The notes: generated from the letters alone by a model not told the origin. Counted from the first letter of the stretch, positions 29,236 to 41,542 are shown. The stretch is 64,000 bases of DNA from Blastochloris viridis (GCF_001402875.1 NZ_CP012946.1:3016001-3080000); one strand, 5' to 3'. Translations and numbers: made by a program.

Positions 29236-30645
29236 ATGTTGTTGACGCCCGTTATTCTTGCCGGCGGCTCCGGAACCCGGCTGTGGCCAGTGTCGCGCGA
29301 CGGCATGCCCAAGCAATTCCTGCCGCTGATCGGCGCCCGCTCGACCTACCAGCAGGCGCTGGCGCGGGTGGCCGACCCTGCACTGTTCGCGCCGCCAGTG
29401 ATCGTCACCAACGAGGCGTTCCGGTTCTTCGCGCTGCAACAGGCCGCGGAACTCGGGCTTGAGCCGGCGGTGGTGCTGGAGCCGGCGCGCCGCGATTCCG
29501 CGGCGGCGATCGCCGCCGGCGCCGCGGTGGCGGCAAAGCTCGATCCCGAGGCGGTGGTGCTGGCGATGGCTGCCGACCACGTCATCCTCGACGACGATGC
29601 CTTCCTCGCCGCGGTGAAGGCGGCGCACGCCGCCGCGGCCGCCGGGCACATCGTCACCTTCGGCATTCGCCCGACCGAGCCCAAGACCGCCTACGGCTAC
29701 ATCAAGCGCGGCGGCGCGCTGTCGGCGGACGGCGTGTTCCGCATCGCGGCGTTCGTCGAGAAGCCGGACGCCGCGACGGCGGCGCGCTACGTCGCCGAGG
29801 GCTATCTGTGGAACTCCGGCAATTTCGTGTTCCGCGCGGGCACCATGGCGCGCGAGCTGACCCGCTTCCAGCCCGAGCTTTCCGACGCGGTCGCCGCGGC
29901 CGTGGACCTCGCCGCAGCGGACGGCGCGTTCCTCCGGCTCGACGCCGAGGCGTTCGGCCGCGCGCCGCGCATCTCGATCGATTACGCCGTGATGGAGAAG
30001 ACCGACGCCGCGGCGGTGGTGGAGAGCCAATTCCGCTGGTCGGACATCGGCTCATGGGACGCGGTGTTCGCGATCTCGCCCCACGATGAGGCCGGCAACG
30101 TCACCGTGGGCGAGACCGAACTGCTCGACGTCAAGGGCTGCCTGGTCCATGGCGGCCACGGCCTGACCGCACTGGTCGGGGTCGAGAATCTGGTGGTGGT
30201 GACGACGCCGAACGCGGTGCTGGTGGCCGACCGCGCCCACTGCGAGGACGTCAAGGCGCTGGTGAGCCAGCTCGAAGCCCACGGCCGGCGCGAAGCCTCG
30301 GAACATCGCCGCGGCTTCCGGCCGTGGGGCTACTACGACAGCGTCGACTGCGGCGAGCGTTTCCAGGTCAAGCGCATCGTGGTGCAACCCGGCCGCACGC
30401 TGTCGCTGCAACGCCACCTTCACCGCGCCGAACACTGGGTGGTGGTGCGCGGCACCGCCGAGGTGACGATCAACGACACCGTCGAGCTGATCCAGGAAAA
30501 CCAGTCGATCTTCATCCCCTCGACCGCGCGCCACCGCCTCGCCAATCCCGGCAAGATCCCGCTGGAGATCATCGAGGTGCAGACCGGCAGCTATCTCGGC
30601 GAGGACGACATCACCCGCTTCGACGACGTCTATAACCGCACCTGA
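29236..30645 (+). CDS. manC: Bifunctional mannose-1-phosphate guanylyltransferase / mannose-6-phosphate isomerase
   Basis: 469 residues. The nucleotidyltransferase part (1-280) starts VILAGGSGTRLWPVSRDGMPKQF (pyrophosphorylase signature) with FVEKP and the DIGSWD motif; the C-terminal cupin (about 350-469) has RPWGYYDSVDCGERFQVK and QRHLHRAEHW, the metal-binding His residues of type II phosphomannose isomerase. Together they convert fructose-6-phosphate to mannose-6-phosphate and mannose-1-phosphate plus GTP to GDP-mannose for polysaccharide or LPS. ATG 29236 chosen because homology starts right there; the longer open frame upstream overlaps the AsmA-like gene and is spurious. Confidence 0.93.
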   Translation: MLLTPVILAGGSGTRLWPVSRDGMPKQFLPLIGARSTYQQALARVADPALFAPPVIVTNEAFRFFALQQAAELGLEPAVVLEPARRDSAAAIAAGAAVAAKLDPEAVVLAMAADHVILDDDAFLAAVKAAHAAAAAGHIVTFGIRPTEPKTAYGYIKRGGALSADGVFRIAAFVEKPDAATAARYVAEGYLWNSGNFVFRAGTMARELTRFQPELSDAVAAAVDLAAADGAFLRLDAEAFGRAPRISIDYAVMEKTDAAAVVESQFRWSDIGSWDAVFAISPHDEAGNVTVGETELLDVKGCLVHGGHGLTALVGVENLVVVTTPNAVLVADRAHCEDVKALVSQLEAHGRREASEHRRGFRPWGYYDSVDCGERFQVKRIVVQPGRTLSLQRHLHRAEHWVVVRGTAEVTINDTVELIQENQSIFIPSTARHRLANPGKIPLEIIEVQTGSYLGEDDITRFDDVYNRT

Positions 30646-30711
30646 TCGCCGGGCGGACGCGCCCGCCGAGGCAGCGGCACCGGTGACGGTCCCGGCGCCG
30701 CGTCCGGCTGC

Positions 30712-31278
30712 TCAGGCGGCAAGGTCGAGCGTCGCGCCGGCCAACGTCGTCGCCGATGAGACCTCGGGTGAAGAGGTCTCGGTTGAAGAGACGGCGTGCG
30801 TGGCGTCGTAGATCGCCTGCTCGGCCGCGGTCACTCGGCCATCGCCGTTGAGGTCGGCCGGATCGGTCGACTCGCTGCTGGCGCCGCCGGCCCCTCCGGC
30901 ACCGCCACCGCTTCCGCTGCTGCCGGACGATGCGCCGGCCTGGCTGTTCTCGCCAGCGGCCGCGGCATAGCCGGCCAGCGCTTCGGCGACCTCGACGACA
31001 TCGCTCGACTCTTCCTGGACGGTCAGCAACTCGCCGCGCGTTTCCGTCGACATGCTGGAGAACAGGGTCTGGAATTCGGTCGCCGACAGTTCGCCGTTGC
31101 TGTCACTGTCCGCGTTGGCAAACACCGAAGTGACGGTCGACTGATCGAGGTTCGAGCCTTCCGTGGCCTGCAGCATCTCGTCCAGGGAGACGCTGCCGCT
31201 CTGGTCGCCATCGACCTTGGCGAGAATCGACTGCAGGCTTTGTGTCGCGGAACTCGAGGAGACGGCTGAAATACTCAT
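30712..31278 (-). CDS. EF-hand calcium-binding protein
   Basis: 188 residues, start ATG 31278 (MSISAVSSSSATQSLQSIL). Three EF-hand loops: D23-GDQSGSVSLD-E34, D57-SDSNGELSAT-E68 and a third near residue 145 (DLNGDGRVTAAE, the dockerin-like form). A Gly/Ser-rich linker separates the pair from the third. No signal peptide is seen, but the low-complexity Ser/Thr/Ala-rich ends resemble other small EF-hand proteins of rhizobia that are thought to be exported. Calcium is the expected ligand; function unknown. Confidence 0.82.
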   Translation of the reverse strand: MSISAVSSSSATQSLQSILAKVDGDQSGSVSLDEMLQATEGSNLDQSTVTSVFANADSDSNGELSATEFQTLFSSMSTETRGELLTVQEESSDVVEVAEALAGYAAAAGENSQAGASSGSSGSGGGAGGAGGASSESTDPADLNGDGRVTAAEQAIYDATHAVSSTETSSPEVSSATTLAGATLDLAA

Positions 31279-31458
31279 GAGGACACCCCGGAACTGCGCG
31301 GCCCCACACCAGGGTTCGCCCTCCGGGGACAATCCGGGCGGGCCTACCGCGAGAGTTCAGGCCTACAACCTGCGCCCGAAGTCTTGACAGCCGGTGAAAA
31401 CGCGGGCGCAGTTTTGCTCGTACCGCGCGCATTTTCGACCATTGTGGCGGCCAGCAGC

Positions 31459-32574
31459 TCAGCCGCCGAGGCTGATGCGGGTGACGTGACCCATCTTGCG
31501 GCCGGCCCGCGCGCACCGCTTGCCGTAGAGATGGAGCGCGGCGCCGGGCTCGGCCATCAGTTCGCGCCACTGCTCGACCTCGGTGCCGATCAGGTTGGTC
31601 ATCACCACGTTGCCAAGCCGGCGCGGCATCGCCAAGGGAAGGCCGCACACCGCACGGACGTGCTGCTCGAACTGCGAGACGGTGCAGCCGTCGAGCGTCC
31701 AGTGGCCGGAATTGTGCACCCTGGGCGCGATCTCGTTGACGACCAGCCGCGAGGTCGCCCCCGCCCGCAGCACGAACAGCTCGACCGCAAATACGCCGAC
31801 GAAATCCAGCCCCTCGCCGATCTTGGCGGCGATGCGAAGCGCATCCTGCTGCACCGGCTCGGGCACGCCGGCCGGCACCGTCGAGGTGTGGAGAATGTGG
31901 TTGCGATGGACGTTCTCGGTGAGGTCGAAGGCGCGCACGGTGCCGTCCGCGCCGCGTGCGGCCACCACCGAGGCTTCGCGCTCGAACGGCACGAACGCTT
32001 CGAGAATGGCCGGCGCCTCGCCGATCGCCCGCCAAGCCTCGCCGAGGTCGCTGTCTTCCACGATCGCGACCTGACCCTTGCCGTCGTAGCCGAACCGGCG
32101 GGTCTTGAGGATCGCCGGGCGGCCGACGGCATGAACCGCCTCGACCAGATCGGCCAGCGAGTCGACCGGAGCGAACGCCGCGGTGACGAGGCCGAGCCCG
32201 GTGACGAACCGCTTCTCGCTCAGCCGGTCCTGGGTGATGGTGAGGGCCTTGCCGCCGGGCAGCACCGGCCGGCAGCTTTCCAGGAACGACACCGCGGTCG
32301 GCGGGATGTTCTCGAACTCGTAGGTGACGAGGTCGACGCTTTCGGCGAAGCGGGCAAGCTCGGCGACGTCGGTATAGGCGGCACAGGTGAAGCGCCGCAC
32401 CACCTCGAACGCCGGGCTGTCGGGATCGTCGGAATAGACGTGGCAGGCAATGCCGAGCCGGGCGGCGGCGAGCGCCAGCATGCGGCCGAGCTGGCCGCCG
32501 CCGAGAATGCCGAGCGTGACGGCCGGCGAGACCGGGCCCGCCGCGTCGGGGTCTGTCAGGTCGCGCTTGATCAT
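31459..32574 (-). CDS. purK: N5-carboxyaminoimidazole ribonucleotide synthase
   Basis: 371 residues; ATP-grasp enzyme of purine synthesis that carboxylates AIR to N5-[25 protein letters not shown] is the N-terminal signature; [12 protein letters not shown] (ATP-binding loop), [15 protein letters not shown] and [14 protein letters not shown] (active site) follow. The ATG at 32574 overlaps the purE stop codon (ATGA), so the two are translationally coupled; an upstream extension of the frame lies inside purE and is not used. Confidence 0.96.
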   Translation of the reverse strand: MIKRDLTDPDAAGPVSPAVTLGILGGGQLGRMLALAAARLGIACHVYSDDPDSPAFEVVRRFTCAAYTDVAELARFAESVDLVTYEFENIPPTAVSFLESCRPVLPGGKALTITQDRLSEKRFVTGLGLVTAAFAPVDSLADLVEAVHAVGRPAILKTRRFGYDGKGQVAIVEDSDLGEAWRAIGEAPAILEAFVPFEREASVVAARGADGTVRAFDLTENVHRNHILHTSTVPAGVPEPVQQDALRIAAKIGEGLDFVGVFAVELFVLRAGATSRLVVNEIAPRVHNSGHWTLDGCTVSQFEQHVRAVCGLPLAMPRRLGNVVMTNLIGTEVEQWRELMAEPGAALHLYGKRCARAGRKMGHVTRISLGG

Positions 32575-33062
32575 GCCGGGTTTTGCGGCCGTTCGGCCAC
32601 CGCCGCGGTCTGCCGGCTGCGCCATGCCTCCAGCCGACCGGCGAGGTCGGGGTCGGACAGCGCCAGCACGGCGGCGGCAAGCAGCGCGGCGTTGACCGCG
32701 CCGGACCGGCCGATGGCGAGGGTGCCGACCGGAATGCCGGCGGGCATCTGAACGATGGAGTGCAGGCTGTCGACGCCGCGCAAGGCGTGGCTCTCGACCG
32801 GCACGCCGAACACCGGCAGCGGCGTCAGCGCCGCCGTCATGCCCGGCAGGTGGGCGGCACCGCCGGCACCGGCGATGATCACCTTGAAGCCGGCGGACTT
32901 GGCGCCCGTGGCGAAGGCGTAAAGCCGCTCGGGGGTGCGGTGAGCCGATACGATACGGGTGTCATGCGCAATCGCCAACGCATCGAGCGTCTCGGCGGTG
33001 TGGCGCATGGTATCCCAATCGGATTGGCTGCCCATGATGATGGCGACGGGCGGCACGGTCAT
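32571..33062 (-). CDS. purE: N5-carboxyaminoimidazole ribonucleotide mutase
   Basis: 163 residues. [12 protein letters not shown] and [14 protein letters not shown] are the class I PurE substrate-binding motifs, with [12 protein letters not shown] and the catalytic region [10 protein letters not shown]. It converts N5-CAIR to CAIR, the step after PurK, with which it overlaps by 4 bp. Divergent from the diguanylate cyclase gene across a 135-bp gap. Confidence 0.96.
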   Translation of the reverse strand: MTVPPVAIIMGSQSDWDTMRHTAETLDALAIAHDTRIVSAHRTPERLYAFATGAKSAGFKVIIAGAGGAAHLPGMTAALTPLPVFGVPVESHALRGVDSLHSIVQMPAGIPVGTLAIGRSGAVNAALLAAAVLALSDPDLAGRLEAWRSRQTAAVAERPQNPA

Positions 33063-33197
33063 GACGAATCGACTGAAGCGTTCCAGATTGGGAAAAATGA
33101 ACCCTATCGGGTCCGGCCCGCGCCGACAAGGCGACGAAACCGAATCGACACGTTAAACTGTGGCGGGGATCGGCAGCAGGCCGATCGGGAGCGGGCC

Positions 33198-33908
33198 ATG
33201 GACGGCGGCAAGAGCGAACAGCACAGACTGCACCAGCAGGATCGGGACCTTGATGCCGGCGCGCCGCGTCGGGAGGTTTCCACCGCCCGTCAGGCGCCGC
33301 AGCCCGAGGATGCCCGCCGCCTGCCCCAACCCACCCAGTCGCTGGTGATGCAGCTCATGACCGAGGTGGAGCGACTGGAGGGAGAACTTGCCACCGCGCG
33401 TGCGGAGGCACGGGCGCTCGCCGCCCGCGCCGAGGAAGACCCGCTGACCGGGCTCGCCAACCGGCGCGGCTTTGCGCGCGAGCTGGCGCGGACGGTATCC
33501 TACGTCCAGCGCTACGGCGCGTCGGCGGCGCTGTTCTACATCGACCTCGACGGCTTCAAGGCCATCAACGACCGCCGCGGCCACGCCGCCGGCGATGCGG
33601 TGCTGACCGCGGTCAGCGCGACGCTGGTGTCCCACGTCCGCGCGTCGGACCGCATCGCCCGGCTCGGCGGCGACGAATTCGCACTGATCCTTTGGAACAT
33701 CCGTCCGGACGACGCCGAGCGCAAGGCGCGCGCGCTGGAGGAGATGATCGCGGCGCTGCCGGCGGGCCGCAACGAAGCCGGCGAGCCCGAACTCGGCGCC
33801 TCGGTCGGGGTGACCATGATTACCGGCGACGACACCCCCGCGGTGGCCGAAGCGCGGGCCGACCGCGCCATGTATGTGCGCAAGAACGCCCGTGGCGGCG
33901 GCAGGTAA
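33198..33908 (+). CDS. GGDEF-domain diguanylate cyclase
   Basis: 236 residues. An N-terminal Gln/Arg-rich, probably disordered stretch leads to a short helix (VMQLMTEVERLEGELATARAEARALAARA) that could dimerise, then the GGDEF domain (about 82-230): DPLTGLANRRGF, FYIDLDGFKAINDRRGHAAGD and RLGGDEFALIL with an intact active site. RASD lies five residues before GGDEF, the inhibitory I-site for feedback by c-di-GMP. No membrane or sensor domain, so it is cytoplasmic and activated through an unseen input. ATG 33198 follows GGGAGCGGG. Confidence 0.87.
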   Translation: MDGGKSEQHRLHQQDRDLDAGAPRREVSTARQAPQPEDARRLPQPTQSLVMQLMTEVERLEGELATARAEARALAARAEEDPLTGLANRRGFARELARTVSYVQRYGASAALFYIDLDGFKAINDRRGHAAGDAVLTAVSATLVSHVRASDRIARLGGDEFALILWNIRPDDAERKARALEEMIAALPAGRNEAGEPELGASVGVTMITGDDTPAVAEARADRAMYVRKNARGGGR

Positions 33909-34004
33909 AGCCCGCCGTGCTCGGGCGCGGCAGGATGCTCGGGCGACCGCCCGGTGCCATCGACTCGGCGGATGCTCTGGCCGCGACCCGGCGATGAGGC
34001 CGGC

Positions 34005-34487
34005 TTAACCTCGCCGGCCCTTCAGGAACGGCGTCATGCCGGCGCGGGCCAGCGCATCGGCGCGCTCGTTGTGCTCGTGGCCGGCGTGACCGCGCACCCA
34101 GTGCCACTCGACGGTATGGGCATTGCGCGCAGCGTCGAGCCGCTGCCACAGGTCGATGTTCTTGACCGGCGAGCCCGACGCGGTGCGCCAGCCCTTGCGC
34201 TTCCAGCCGCCGATCCACGCGGTGATGCCCTGGCGCAGATACTGGCTGTCGGTGTGGAGGTCGACCACGCACGGCCGCGTCAAGGCTTCCAGCGCCGAGA
34301 TCGCCGCCAGCAGCTCCATGCGGTTGTTGGTCGTCTGCGCCTCACCGCCGCTGAGCTCCTTCTCGGCACCGTCGCAGCTGAGGATCGCACCCCAGCCGCC
34401 CGGCCCGGGGTTGCCCGAGCAGGCGCCGTCGGTCCATACCGTCACCCGTTTCGCCGCCTTGGCCGCAGCCTCCTCTGCCGCGGTCAT
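34005..34487 (-). CDS. rnhA: Ribonuclease HI
   Basis: 160 residues. [20 protein letters not shown] (first catalytic Asp), [17 protein letters not shown] (catalytic Glu), [12 protein letters not shown] (second Asp), and [18 protein letters not shown] (handle region, conserved His and fourth Asp). It cuts RNA in RNA/DNA hybrids. ATG 34487 overlaps the thrB stop (ATGA). The thrB-rnhA pair is common in rhizobia. Confidence 0.96.
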   Translation of the reverse strand: MTAAEEAAAKAAKRVTVWTDGACSGNPGPGGWGAILSCDGAEKELSGGEAQTTNNRMELLAAISALEALTRPCVVDLHTDSQYLRQGITAWIGGWKRKGWRTASGSPVKNIDLWQRLDAARNAHTVEWHWVRGHAGHEHNERADALARAGMTPFLKGRRG

Positions 34488-35449
34488 GCCGCCAGCCCAT
34501 AGTCGCGGGCCGAGGAGGCGTAGCGGTGGAAGCGCAGCTTCTTCAGGTACTCGATGGGATCCTTGGGCCTGACCAGCGCGCCGGCCGGCACGTTCAGCCA
34601 GTCGACCAGGCGGGTCAGCAGAAAGCGCAGCGCCGCGCCGCGGCAGAGCAGCGGCAGCGCGTCGCGTTCCGCCGCCGACAGCGGCCGCACCGCCTCGTAG
34701 CGTTGCAGCAAGGCGCGGCCCTTGGTGACGTTGAACGAGGCGTCGGGCTCGAAGCACCAGGCGTTGAGGCCCACCGCAATGTCGTAGGCCAGGGTGTCGG
34801 TGCAGGCGAAATAGAAGTCGATCAGGCCGGACAATCGGTTGCCGAGGAAGAACACATTGTCGGGGAAGAGGTCGGCGTGGATGACGCCGGCCGGCAGGCC
34901 GCTCGGCCAGCTGGTTTCGGCGACCGCCAGTTCCTCGGCGATCAGCGCGCCCAGCCCCGGCGCCACGGTGTCGGTGCGGTAGCCGGCGCGCTTGGCCAGC
35001 GGACGCCAGCCCGCCACCGACAGCGCGTTGGCGCGCGTCATCGCGAAATCGGCGCCGGCGAGGTGGAGCCGGGCCAGCGCCGCGCCGACCTCGCCGCAAT
35101 GCTCGGCGCTGGGCCGGCGCACCGACATGCCGTCAAGAAAAGTGACGATGGCGGCGGGGCGGCCGGCCAGGGTGCCGAGCGCGGTGCCGCCCTTGGTCTT
35201 CACCGGCAGCGGGCACGTCAGGCCGCGGTCGGCCAGGTGCTCCATCAAGGCGATGAAGAACGGCAGATCGTCCGGGTCGACCCGCTTCTCGTACAGCGTC
35301 AGGATGAAATAGCCGGCGGTGGTGTGGATCAGGTAGTTGGTGTTCTCCACGCCCTCGGCGATGCCCTTGCAGGACAACAACTGGCCCAGGTCGTAGAGGT
35401 CGAGGAACGCCGAAAGCTCGTCGGTTCCGACGTCGGTATAGACAGCCAT
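34484..35449 (-). CDS. thrB: Homoserine kinase (ThrB2/APH-fold type)
   Basis: 321 residues. [22 protein letters not shown] is the characteristic start of the alphaproteobacterial homoserine kinase, which belongs to the aminoglycoside-phosphotransferase fold rather than the GHMP family. [21 protein letters not shown] is the ATP-binding region, [11 protein letters not shown] the catalytic loop and [11 protein letters not shown] the metal-binding Asp. It phosphorylates homoserine for threonine synthesis. Translationally coupled to rnhA. Confidence 0.94.
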   Translation of the reverse strand: MAVYTDVGTDELSAFLDLYDLGQLLSCKGIAEGVENTNYLIHTTAGYFILTLYEKRVDPDDLPFFIALMEHLADRGLTCPLPVKTKGGTALGTLAGRPAAIVTFLDGMSVRRPSAEHCGEVGAALARLHLAGADFAMTRANALSVAGWRPLAKRAGYRTDTVAPGLGALIAEELAVAETSWPSGLPAGVIHADLFPDNVFFLGNRLSGLIDFYFACTDTLAYDIAVGLNAWCFEPDASFNVTKGRALLQRYEAVRPLSAAERDALPLLCRGAALRFLLTRLVDWLNVPAGALVRPKDPIEYLKKLRFHRYASSARDYGLAA

Positions 35450-35807
35450 CGTCCGCTCGCGCTCGCTTAAGTCCCATCATGGCCCGACCGCGACGGATCG
35501 CGTCGTGATCCCGAACCAACCTCGCCGAAAAATCCTTGATCGGAAAGGGACTTTTCGGCGACCGGCCTTTGAGCTCCGGCCTGATCGGCCGGATTTCGGA
35601 TCAGACCCTAATTGATTGAGTCCATGAATGAAGTGTCCGCGGCACCTGGAGGCCGGGTGCCGGACGCCATCCCTTAGAGCATGATGTGCAAAACTGGAAA
35701 GCGGTTTTGCGAAAAAAACCTGCCCGAACACACCTCAGCTCGCGCCAGCGACACCGCGGGCGCGGTGGGCCTTCGCTGGCGTCGGTGCAGATCGGCCGGA
35801 GGCGGTG
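35450..35807. repeat. Intergenic region with dispersed repeat copies
   Basis: 358 bp between ispH and thrB. 35532-35600 contains CCTTGATCGGAAAGG and CTCCGGCCTGATCGGCCGGA, both also found in the same order at 41478-41542. Around 35678-35720 AGAGCATGATGTGCAAAA and AAAGCGGTTTTGCGAAAA resemble a well-known rhizobial intergenic palindrome. No gene is visible. The gap makes co-transcription of ispH with thrB uncertain. Confidence 0.65.
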
Positions 35808-36815
35808 TCAGGCGGCGTCCGGCCGCAGTTCGCGCGGTAGCGGGAAGAACATGTCTTCCTTGACCGTGGTCACGGTGCTGACGGTGATGGCGTAGCGCTC
35901 GGCGAACGCGGCCAGGATCTCTTCCACCAGCACTTCCGGCGCCGAGGCGCCGGCGGTAAGCCCGAGCCGGGCGATACCCTCGAAGCGACTCCAGTCGATC
36001 TCGTCGGCGCGCTGCACCAGGACGGCGACCTTGCAGCCGGCGCGCTCGGCGGCTTCGCGCAGGCGCTGTGAATTCGAGGAGTTGGGCGCGCCGACCACCA
36101 CCAAAGCGTCGACCATCGGCGCCACCTGCTTCACCGCCTCCTGGCGGTTGGTGGTGGCGTAGCAGATGTCCTCGATGTGCGGGCCGGCAACCGCCGGAAA
36201 GCGCCGCTTCAGCGCGGCGATGGCGTCGCGGGTGTCGTCGACCGACAATGTGGTCTGGGTGACAAAAGCGAGGTCCTTACCGGCCGGCGGCTCGAACGCC
36301 TCGATGTCCTCCACCGTCTCGACCAGGGTGACGGCGCCATCGGGCAATTGGCCCATGGTGCCGATCACCTCGGGGTGGCCGGCGTGGCCGACCAGCACGA
36401 CGTGGCGACCGCGCTTGAAATGGATCTCGGCCTCGCGGTGGACCTTGGTCACCAGCGGACAGGTGGCGTCGAGCGTGAGCAGGTGGCGGCCGCCGGCAGC
36501 TTCGCCCACGGTCTTTGGCACGCCGTGGGCGGAGAAGATCACCGGCGCGCCGGTGTCCGGAACCTCGTGGAGATCCTTGACGAACACCGCGCCCTTGGCC
36601 TTGAGGCTTTCCACCACGAAGCGGTTGTGGACGATCTCGTGGCGGACATAGACCGGCGGCCCGAAGCGCCTGAGCGCCGTTTCGACCACGTCGATCGCCC
36701 GCGTCACGCCGGCGCAGAAGCCGCGCGGCGAACACAGCAGAATTTCCAGCGGCGGCAAGGTCTCTACCGGGGCGGTCCCGACCGGGGATTTTGCGGTCAT
36801 CGCGGGCTCGGTCAT
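35808..36815 (-). CDS. ispH: 4-hydroxy-3-methylbut-2-enyl diphosphate reductase
   Basis: 335 residues. [30 protein letters not shown] and [13 protein letters not shown] hold the three Cys that ligate the [4Fe-4S] cluster; [15 protein letters not shown] and the APNSSNS substrate loop are present. Last step of the MEP isoprenoid pathway, making IPP and DMAPP. Start at ATG 36815 ([12 protein letters not shown]); ATG 36800 is an alternative. The longer upstream frame lacks homology. Confidence 0.96.
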   Translation of the reverse strand: MTEPAMTAKSPVGTAPVETLPPLEILLCSPRGFCAGVTRAIDVVETALRRFGPPVYVRHEIVHNRFVVESLKAKGAVFVKDLHEVPDTGAPVIFSAHGVPKTVGEAAGGRHLLTLDATCPLVTKVHREAEIHFKRGRHVVLVGHAGHPEVIGTMGQLPDGAVTLVETVEDIEAFEPPAGKDLAFVTQTTLSVDDTRDAIAALKRRFPAVAGPHIEDICYATTNRQEAVKQVAPMVDALVVVGAPNSSNSQRLREAAERAGCKVAVLVQRADEIDWSRFEGIARLGLTAGASAPEVLVEEILAAFAERYAITVSTVTTVKEDMFFPLPRELRPDAA

Positions 36816-37011
36816 CGCGGCCTCATGAGGTGGCCTCGGGTTCAGCGGCACGGCCGGCACATGACCCCCCACGCTGCGGAGTGTCAAGGCGCGGCAGTTG
36901 CGGAGGCGAGCGTCAGGGGCGGCGACACGTTGGCCCGCTGCGGCGATGGCGCCCGCCGAAAACCGCCGGTCGAGAGGCGCGGCGAAGGGAAGAACCATCC
37001 TCCCAAACGCA

Positions 37012-37038
37012 ACAGACCCCGGCGAAGCCGGGGCCTGT
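37012..37038 (-). terminator. Terminator-like hairpin after ftsH
   Basis: ACAGACCCCGGC (37012-37023) pairs with GCCGGGGCCTGT (37027-37038), 11 of 12, around GAA. It lies 31 bp past the ftsH stop and before ispH, so it likely ends ftsH transcripts. The U-tract on the minus strand is weak (TGCGTTTGGG). Confidence 0.65.
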
Positions 37039-37068
37039 CGTTTAGGTCATTGGGCTGGACGCTGAGCC

Positions 37069-38976
<1,908 letters not shown>

Positions 38977-39081
38977 CTGGTTCCCCTGCGGAACGGCAAA
39001 ACGCCGCCCGCGTCGTAATCCGGAACGAAACCTTCGTCCGGAGCGGTCGTTAAGGACGCTCGCCGGCCGGCGCCGCCTGTT

Positions 39082-39100
39082 GAACCCTAATCTAGGGTTC
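39082..39100. promoter_or_regulatory. Short palindrome between tilS and ftsH
   Basis: GAACCCTA (39082-39089) pairs perfectly with TAGGGTTC (39093-39100) around ATC. It is 106 bp upstream of the ftsH ATG. It could be a protein-binding site or a small attenuating hairpin; there is no U-run. Confidence 0.35.
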
Positions 39101-39198
39101 GCCGGGAGGCACCACAAGGGAAGCGGCTTGCAACAGCAAACACGGGTCGCTTTGGCGGCTCCTGGCTCTCCAACGTACTGCCGAGGTCCATTACCGGA

Positions 39199-40206
39199 TC
39201 ATTTACGCCGCGGCGGCGCCGGCTCGACGATGACGACACCACCCGCGGCGGTGACCATGGCACCGGCCAAGGTGCGGCGGAACGGACCCCCGCCCCACCC
39301 CGCCAGCAGCGCCGCGTGAAGCTGCTCCAGCTTGGCGAGTTCGACCGGACCCTCGTGTCCGACGCGGTCCACCGCGCGGCCGAGCAGCCTGAGGCCAATC
39401 TCGGCCGGCAGGCCGGCAAACCCTTCGGCATCAAGAAAAATCCTGCCGCCGTCATCGCCGCGGCCCACCGCTGCCGCTGCGGTGTCGGTCGCCGCCTCGA
39501 GCGCCGCGTCGGCCCGCGCCGCCCGCGCGGCAAGGCGCGCCAGCCGCTCCGCCGACAGCCCCTCGCCGGCCAGTGCCGCCGCCGCCGCCCGCAGCCGCGG
39601 CCGGGCGAACCGCGAATCGGCGTTGCTGGGATCCTCGCTCCAGGCGAGGCCGCGCGCTTCGAGCGTGGCAATCAGCCGCGCCTTGGCCACCGCCAACAGC
39701 GGTCGGTGAAGCCGAATCGCGCCGCGCCGGTCGAGCGGACGCATGGCGGCCAGCCCGGCCAGCCCGGAGCCGGCCGCAAGCCGCAGCAGCACGGTCTCGG
39801 CCTGGTCGTCCAGGGTGTGGGCGGTGGCGACATCCTCGGCGCCGAAGTCGGCTGCGGCACCGGCGATGAGGTCGTAGCGGGCGGCGCGGGCCGCCGCCAT
39901 CAGGCCGGTCGCCGGCTTGTCGCCCTGCCAGACCAGGGTGCGGTGGCCCACCTTGAGGCTGGCGGCAAGGCATGCCACCGCCGCGGCCTCGGCGGCGGCT
40001 TCGCGGCGCAGGCCGTGATCGACGGTGACGGCGAGGAGTTCGGGAAAGTGCGGCGCGGTGCGGCGCCGGTCGGCGGCGAGGGCCAGCAGCGCGGTGGAAT
40101 CGGGGCCGCCGGAGACGGCGAGGACCAGGCGCGGGAGATCGGAGAGAGGTTCAAGCAGGCGGGCAGCCTCGGCTGGATCGAGCGGCGCTGCCTCAGCAGC
40201 GGCCAC
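39199..40206 (-). CDS. tilS: tRNA(Ile)-lysidine synthase
   Basis: 335 residues. LVLAVSGGPDSTALLALA is the PP-loop ATP pyrophosphatase motif; VDHGLRREAAAEA, ATAHTLDDQAETVLLRL and the SEDPSNADSRFARPRLR segment are TilS-specific. It turns the wobble C of tRNA-Ile(CAU) into lysidine, an essential step. The likely start is GTG 40206, which overlaps the cpoB end by 14 bp. C-terminal domain is short compared with the E. coli enzyme, as usual for small TilS forms. Confidence 0.93.
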   Translation of the reverse strand: MAAAEAAPLDPAEAARLLEPLSDLPRLVLAVSGGPDSTALLALAADRRRTAPHFPELLAVTVDHGLRREAAAEAAAVACLAASLKVGHRTLVWQGDKPATGLMAAARAARYDLIAGAAADFGAEDVATAHTLDDQAETVLLRLAAGSGLAGLAAMRPLDRRGAIRLHRPLLAVAKARLIATLEARGLAWSEDPSNADSRFARPRLRAAAAALAGEGLSAERLARLAARAARADAALEAATDTAAAAVGRGDDGGRIFLDAEGFAGLPAEIGLRLLGRAVDRVGHEGPVELAKLEQLHAALLAGWGGGPFRRTLAGAMVTAAGGVVIVEPAPPRRK

Positions 40207-41284
40207 GCTTCTTCTCCTGCTCCAGCCCCTGCTTCACGCTCTGGGGCGCGTTGGGATGCTTGCGGCTGGCCTCGCCGAACGTGGCGCAGGCGGCCTCGCG
40301 CTCGCCGAGCGCGGCCAGCGACTGGCCGAGCCGGAGCAGCGCGTTCGGCGCCACCTGGGCCTTGGGGTAGTCGCTCGAGACCTTGAGAAACTGCTCAGCG
40401 GCATCGCGATAGCGCTGGCGCTGGTACAGGCTCTCGCCCAGCCAGTAGGTGGCGTTCGGCACCAGCTTGTCACGCGGATAGGCGCGCAGGAAGCCGCGGA
40501 ACCCGGTCTCGGCGGTCTCATGGTCCTGCTGCAGCACGGCGTTGTAGGCGCGCTGGTAATCGGCCTGCGCGGAGCCGCCGCCGGGCGGCAGCGCCGCCTG
40601 CTGGGCGGGCGCCGGCGCGCGGGCGCCATCGGCGGTGCCGGCGCGCCCCGGCAACGCCGGCGGAATCACCGGCGGCGGCGGAGGCGGCGCCAAAGTGGGA
40701 TCGGATGCCGCCCGCGACGCCAGCCCGGTGATGTCGAGCGGCTGGCCGAAGTCGCGGCCACCGGGGGCGCCGACCGGGCCGTCACCGGGCGGAACCGGCG
40801 CGGAACTGCTGCCGAGCGCGCGTGGGGCGCCGGGGGCGCCGGGCGTGGCCGAGGGATCGAACACATCGGAGCGGCGCTGCGGCGCGGCACCGGGCGCAGG
40901 CGCCGCCTGTGGCGGGCGCTGCGGCGCCGGCGCTGCGGCACCGCCGCGGCCGCCCAGTTCCTGGAAGCGGTACTCGAAATCCTCCTGCATGCGGCGCAGG
41001 TTCTGTTCGAGTTGCTGGTTGCGGAACTGGAGCTGTTCGATCTGGCCGTTGAGCTGGCGCAGTTGGCCTTCGATCTGGTTGAGCCGGACGATCAGCTCAC
41101 CGCCATCGACCCGCGGCTCGGCCTGCGGCGGGGACCCGAACAGCTGGGCCAGCGGCGAGGACACCTCGCCAGGCGGCCGCAGGTCGGACCGGTCCAAACC
41201 GGATTGGGCCAGCACCGGGGCGGAGGCCACCACGGTGGCGGCTCCGAGGAGGGACAGGATCGTGACACGCCATCGCGCGCGCAT
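40193..41284 (-). CDS. cpoB: Cell division coordinator CpoB (YbgF), Tol-associated TPR protein
   Basis: 363 residues with a signal peptide (VTILSLLGAATVVASAPVLAQ), a coiled coil at about 60-110 (IVRLNQIEGQLRQLNGQIEQ and on), a long Pro/Ala/Gly-rich linker, and C-terminal TPR repeats (DYQRAYNAVLQQDHETAETGF, ATYWLGESLYQRQRYRDAAEQF, NALLRLGQSLAALGEREAAC). This is the CpoB/YbgF arrangement; the periplasmic protein links Tol-Pal constriction with PBP1B. It sits between pal and tilS. ATG 41284 begins MRARWRV. Confidence 0.92.
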   Translation of the reverse strand: MRARWRVTILSLLGAATVVASAPVLAQSGLDRSDLRPPGEVSSPLAQLFGSPPQAEPRVDGGELIVRLNQIEGQLRQLNGQIEQLQFRNQQLEQNLRRMQEDFEYRFQELGGRGGAAAPAPQRPPQAAPAPGAAPQRRSDVFDPSATPGAPGAPRALGSSSAPVPPGDGPVGAPGGRDFGQPLDITGLASRAASDPTLAPPPPPPVIPPALPGRAGTADGARAPAPAQQAALPPGGGSAQADYQRAYNAVLQQDHETAETGFRGFLRAYPRDKLVPNATYWLGESLYQRQRYRDAAEQFLKVSSDYPKAQVAPNALLRLGQSLAALGEREAACATFGEASRKHPNAPQSVKQGLEQEKKRGRC

Positions 41285-41470
41285 GAAGACCGCCTTGCAA
41301 TGCAGACCTAAAGCCTGAATTACGCGACGGACCACGGCCAAAATGTGACCCTGACGACACAATTTCTGTGGAGTCGTGGCGGATCGTCGAACCGCTACCA
41401 GCCGGCCAGCGGTCCGCCTTTGCGACCGCTCGCGGATGATCGCGCCGTGACCCTGGCAACAACCTTGGCA

Positions 41471-41542
41471 AAAATTCCTTGATCGGAAAGGTTTTTTTCG
41501 AAGGCCGGACACCGAGACCCCGGCCTGATCGGCCGGATTTCG
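41471..41542. repeat. Copy of dispersed intergenic repeat
   Basis: CCTTGATCGGAAAGG at 41478-41492, then a T-rich run, then CCGGCCTGATCGGCCGGATT at 41520-41539. The same two blocks in the same order occur at 35533-35595. It lies in the 394-bp gap between pal and cpoB, which holds no gene. Confidence 0.65.
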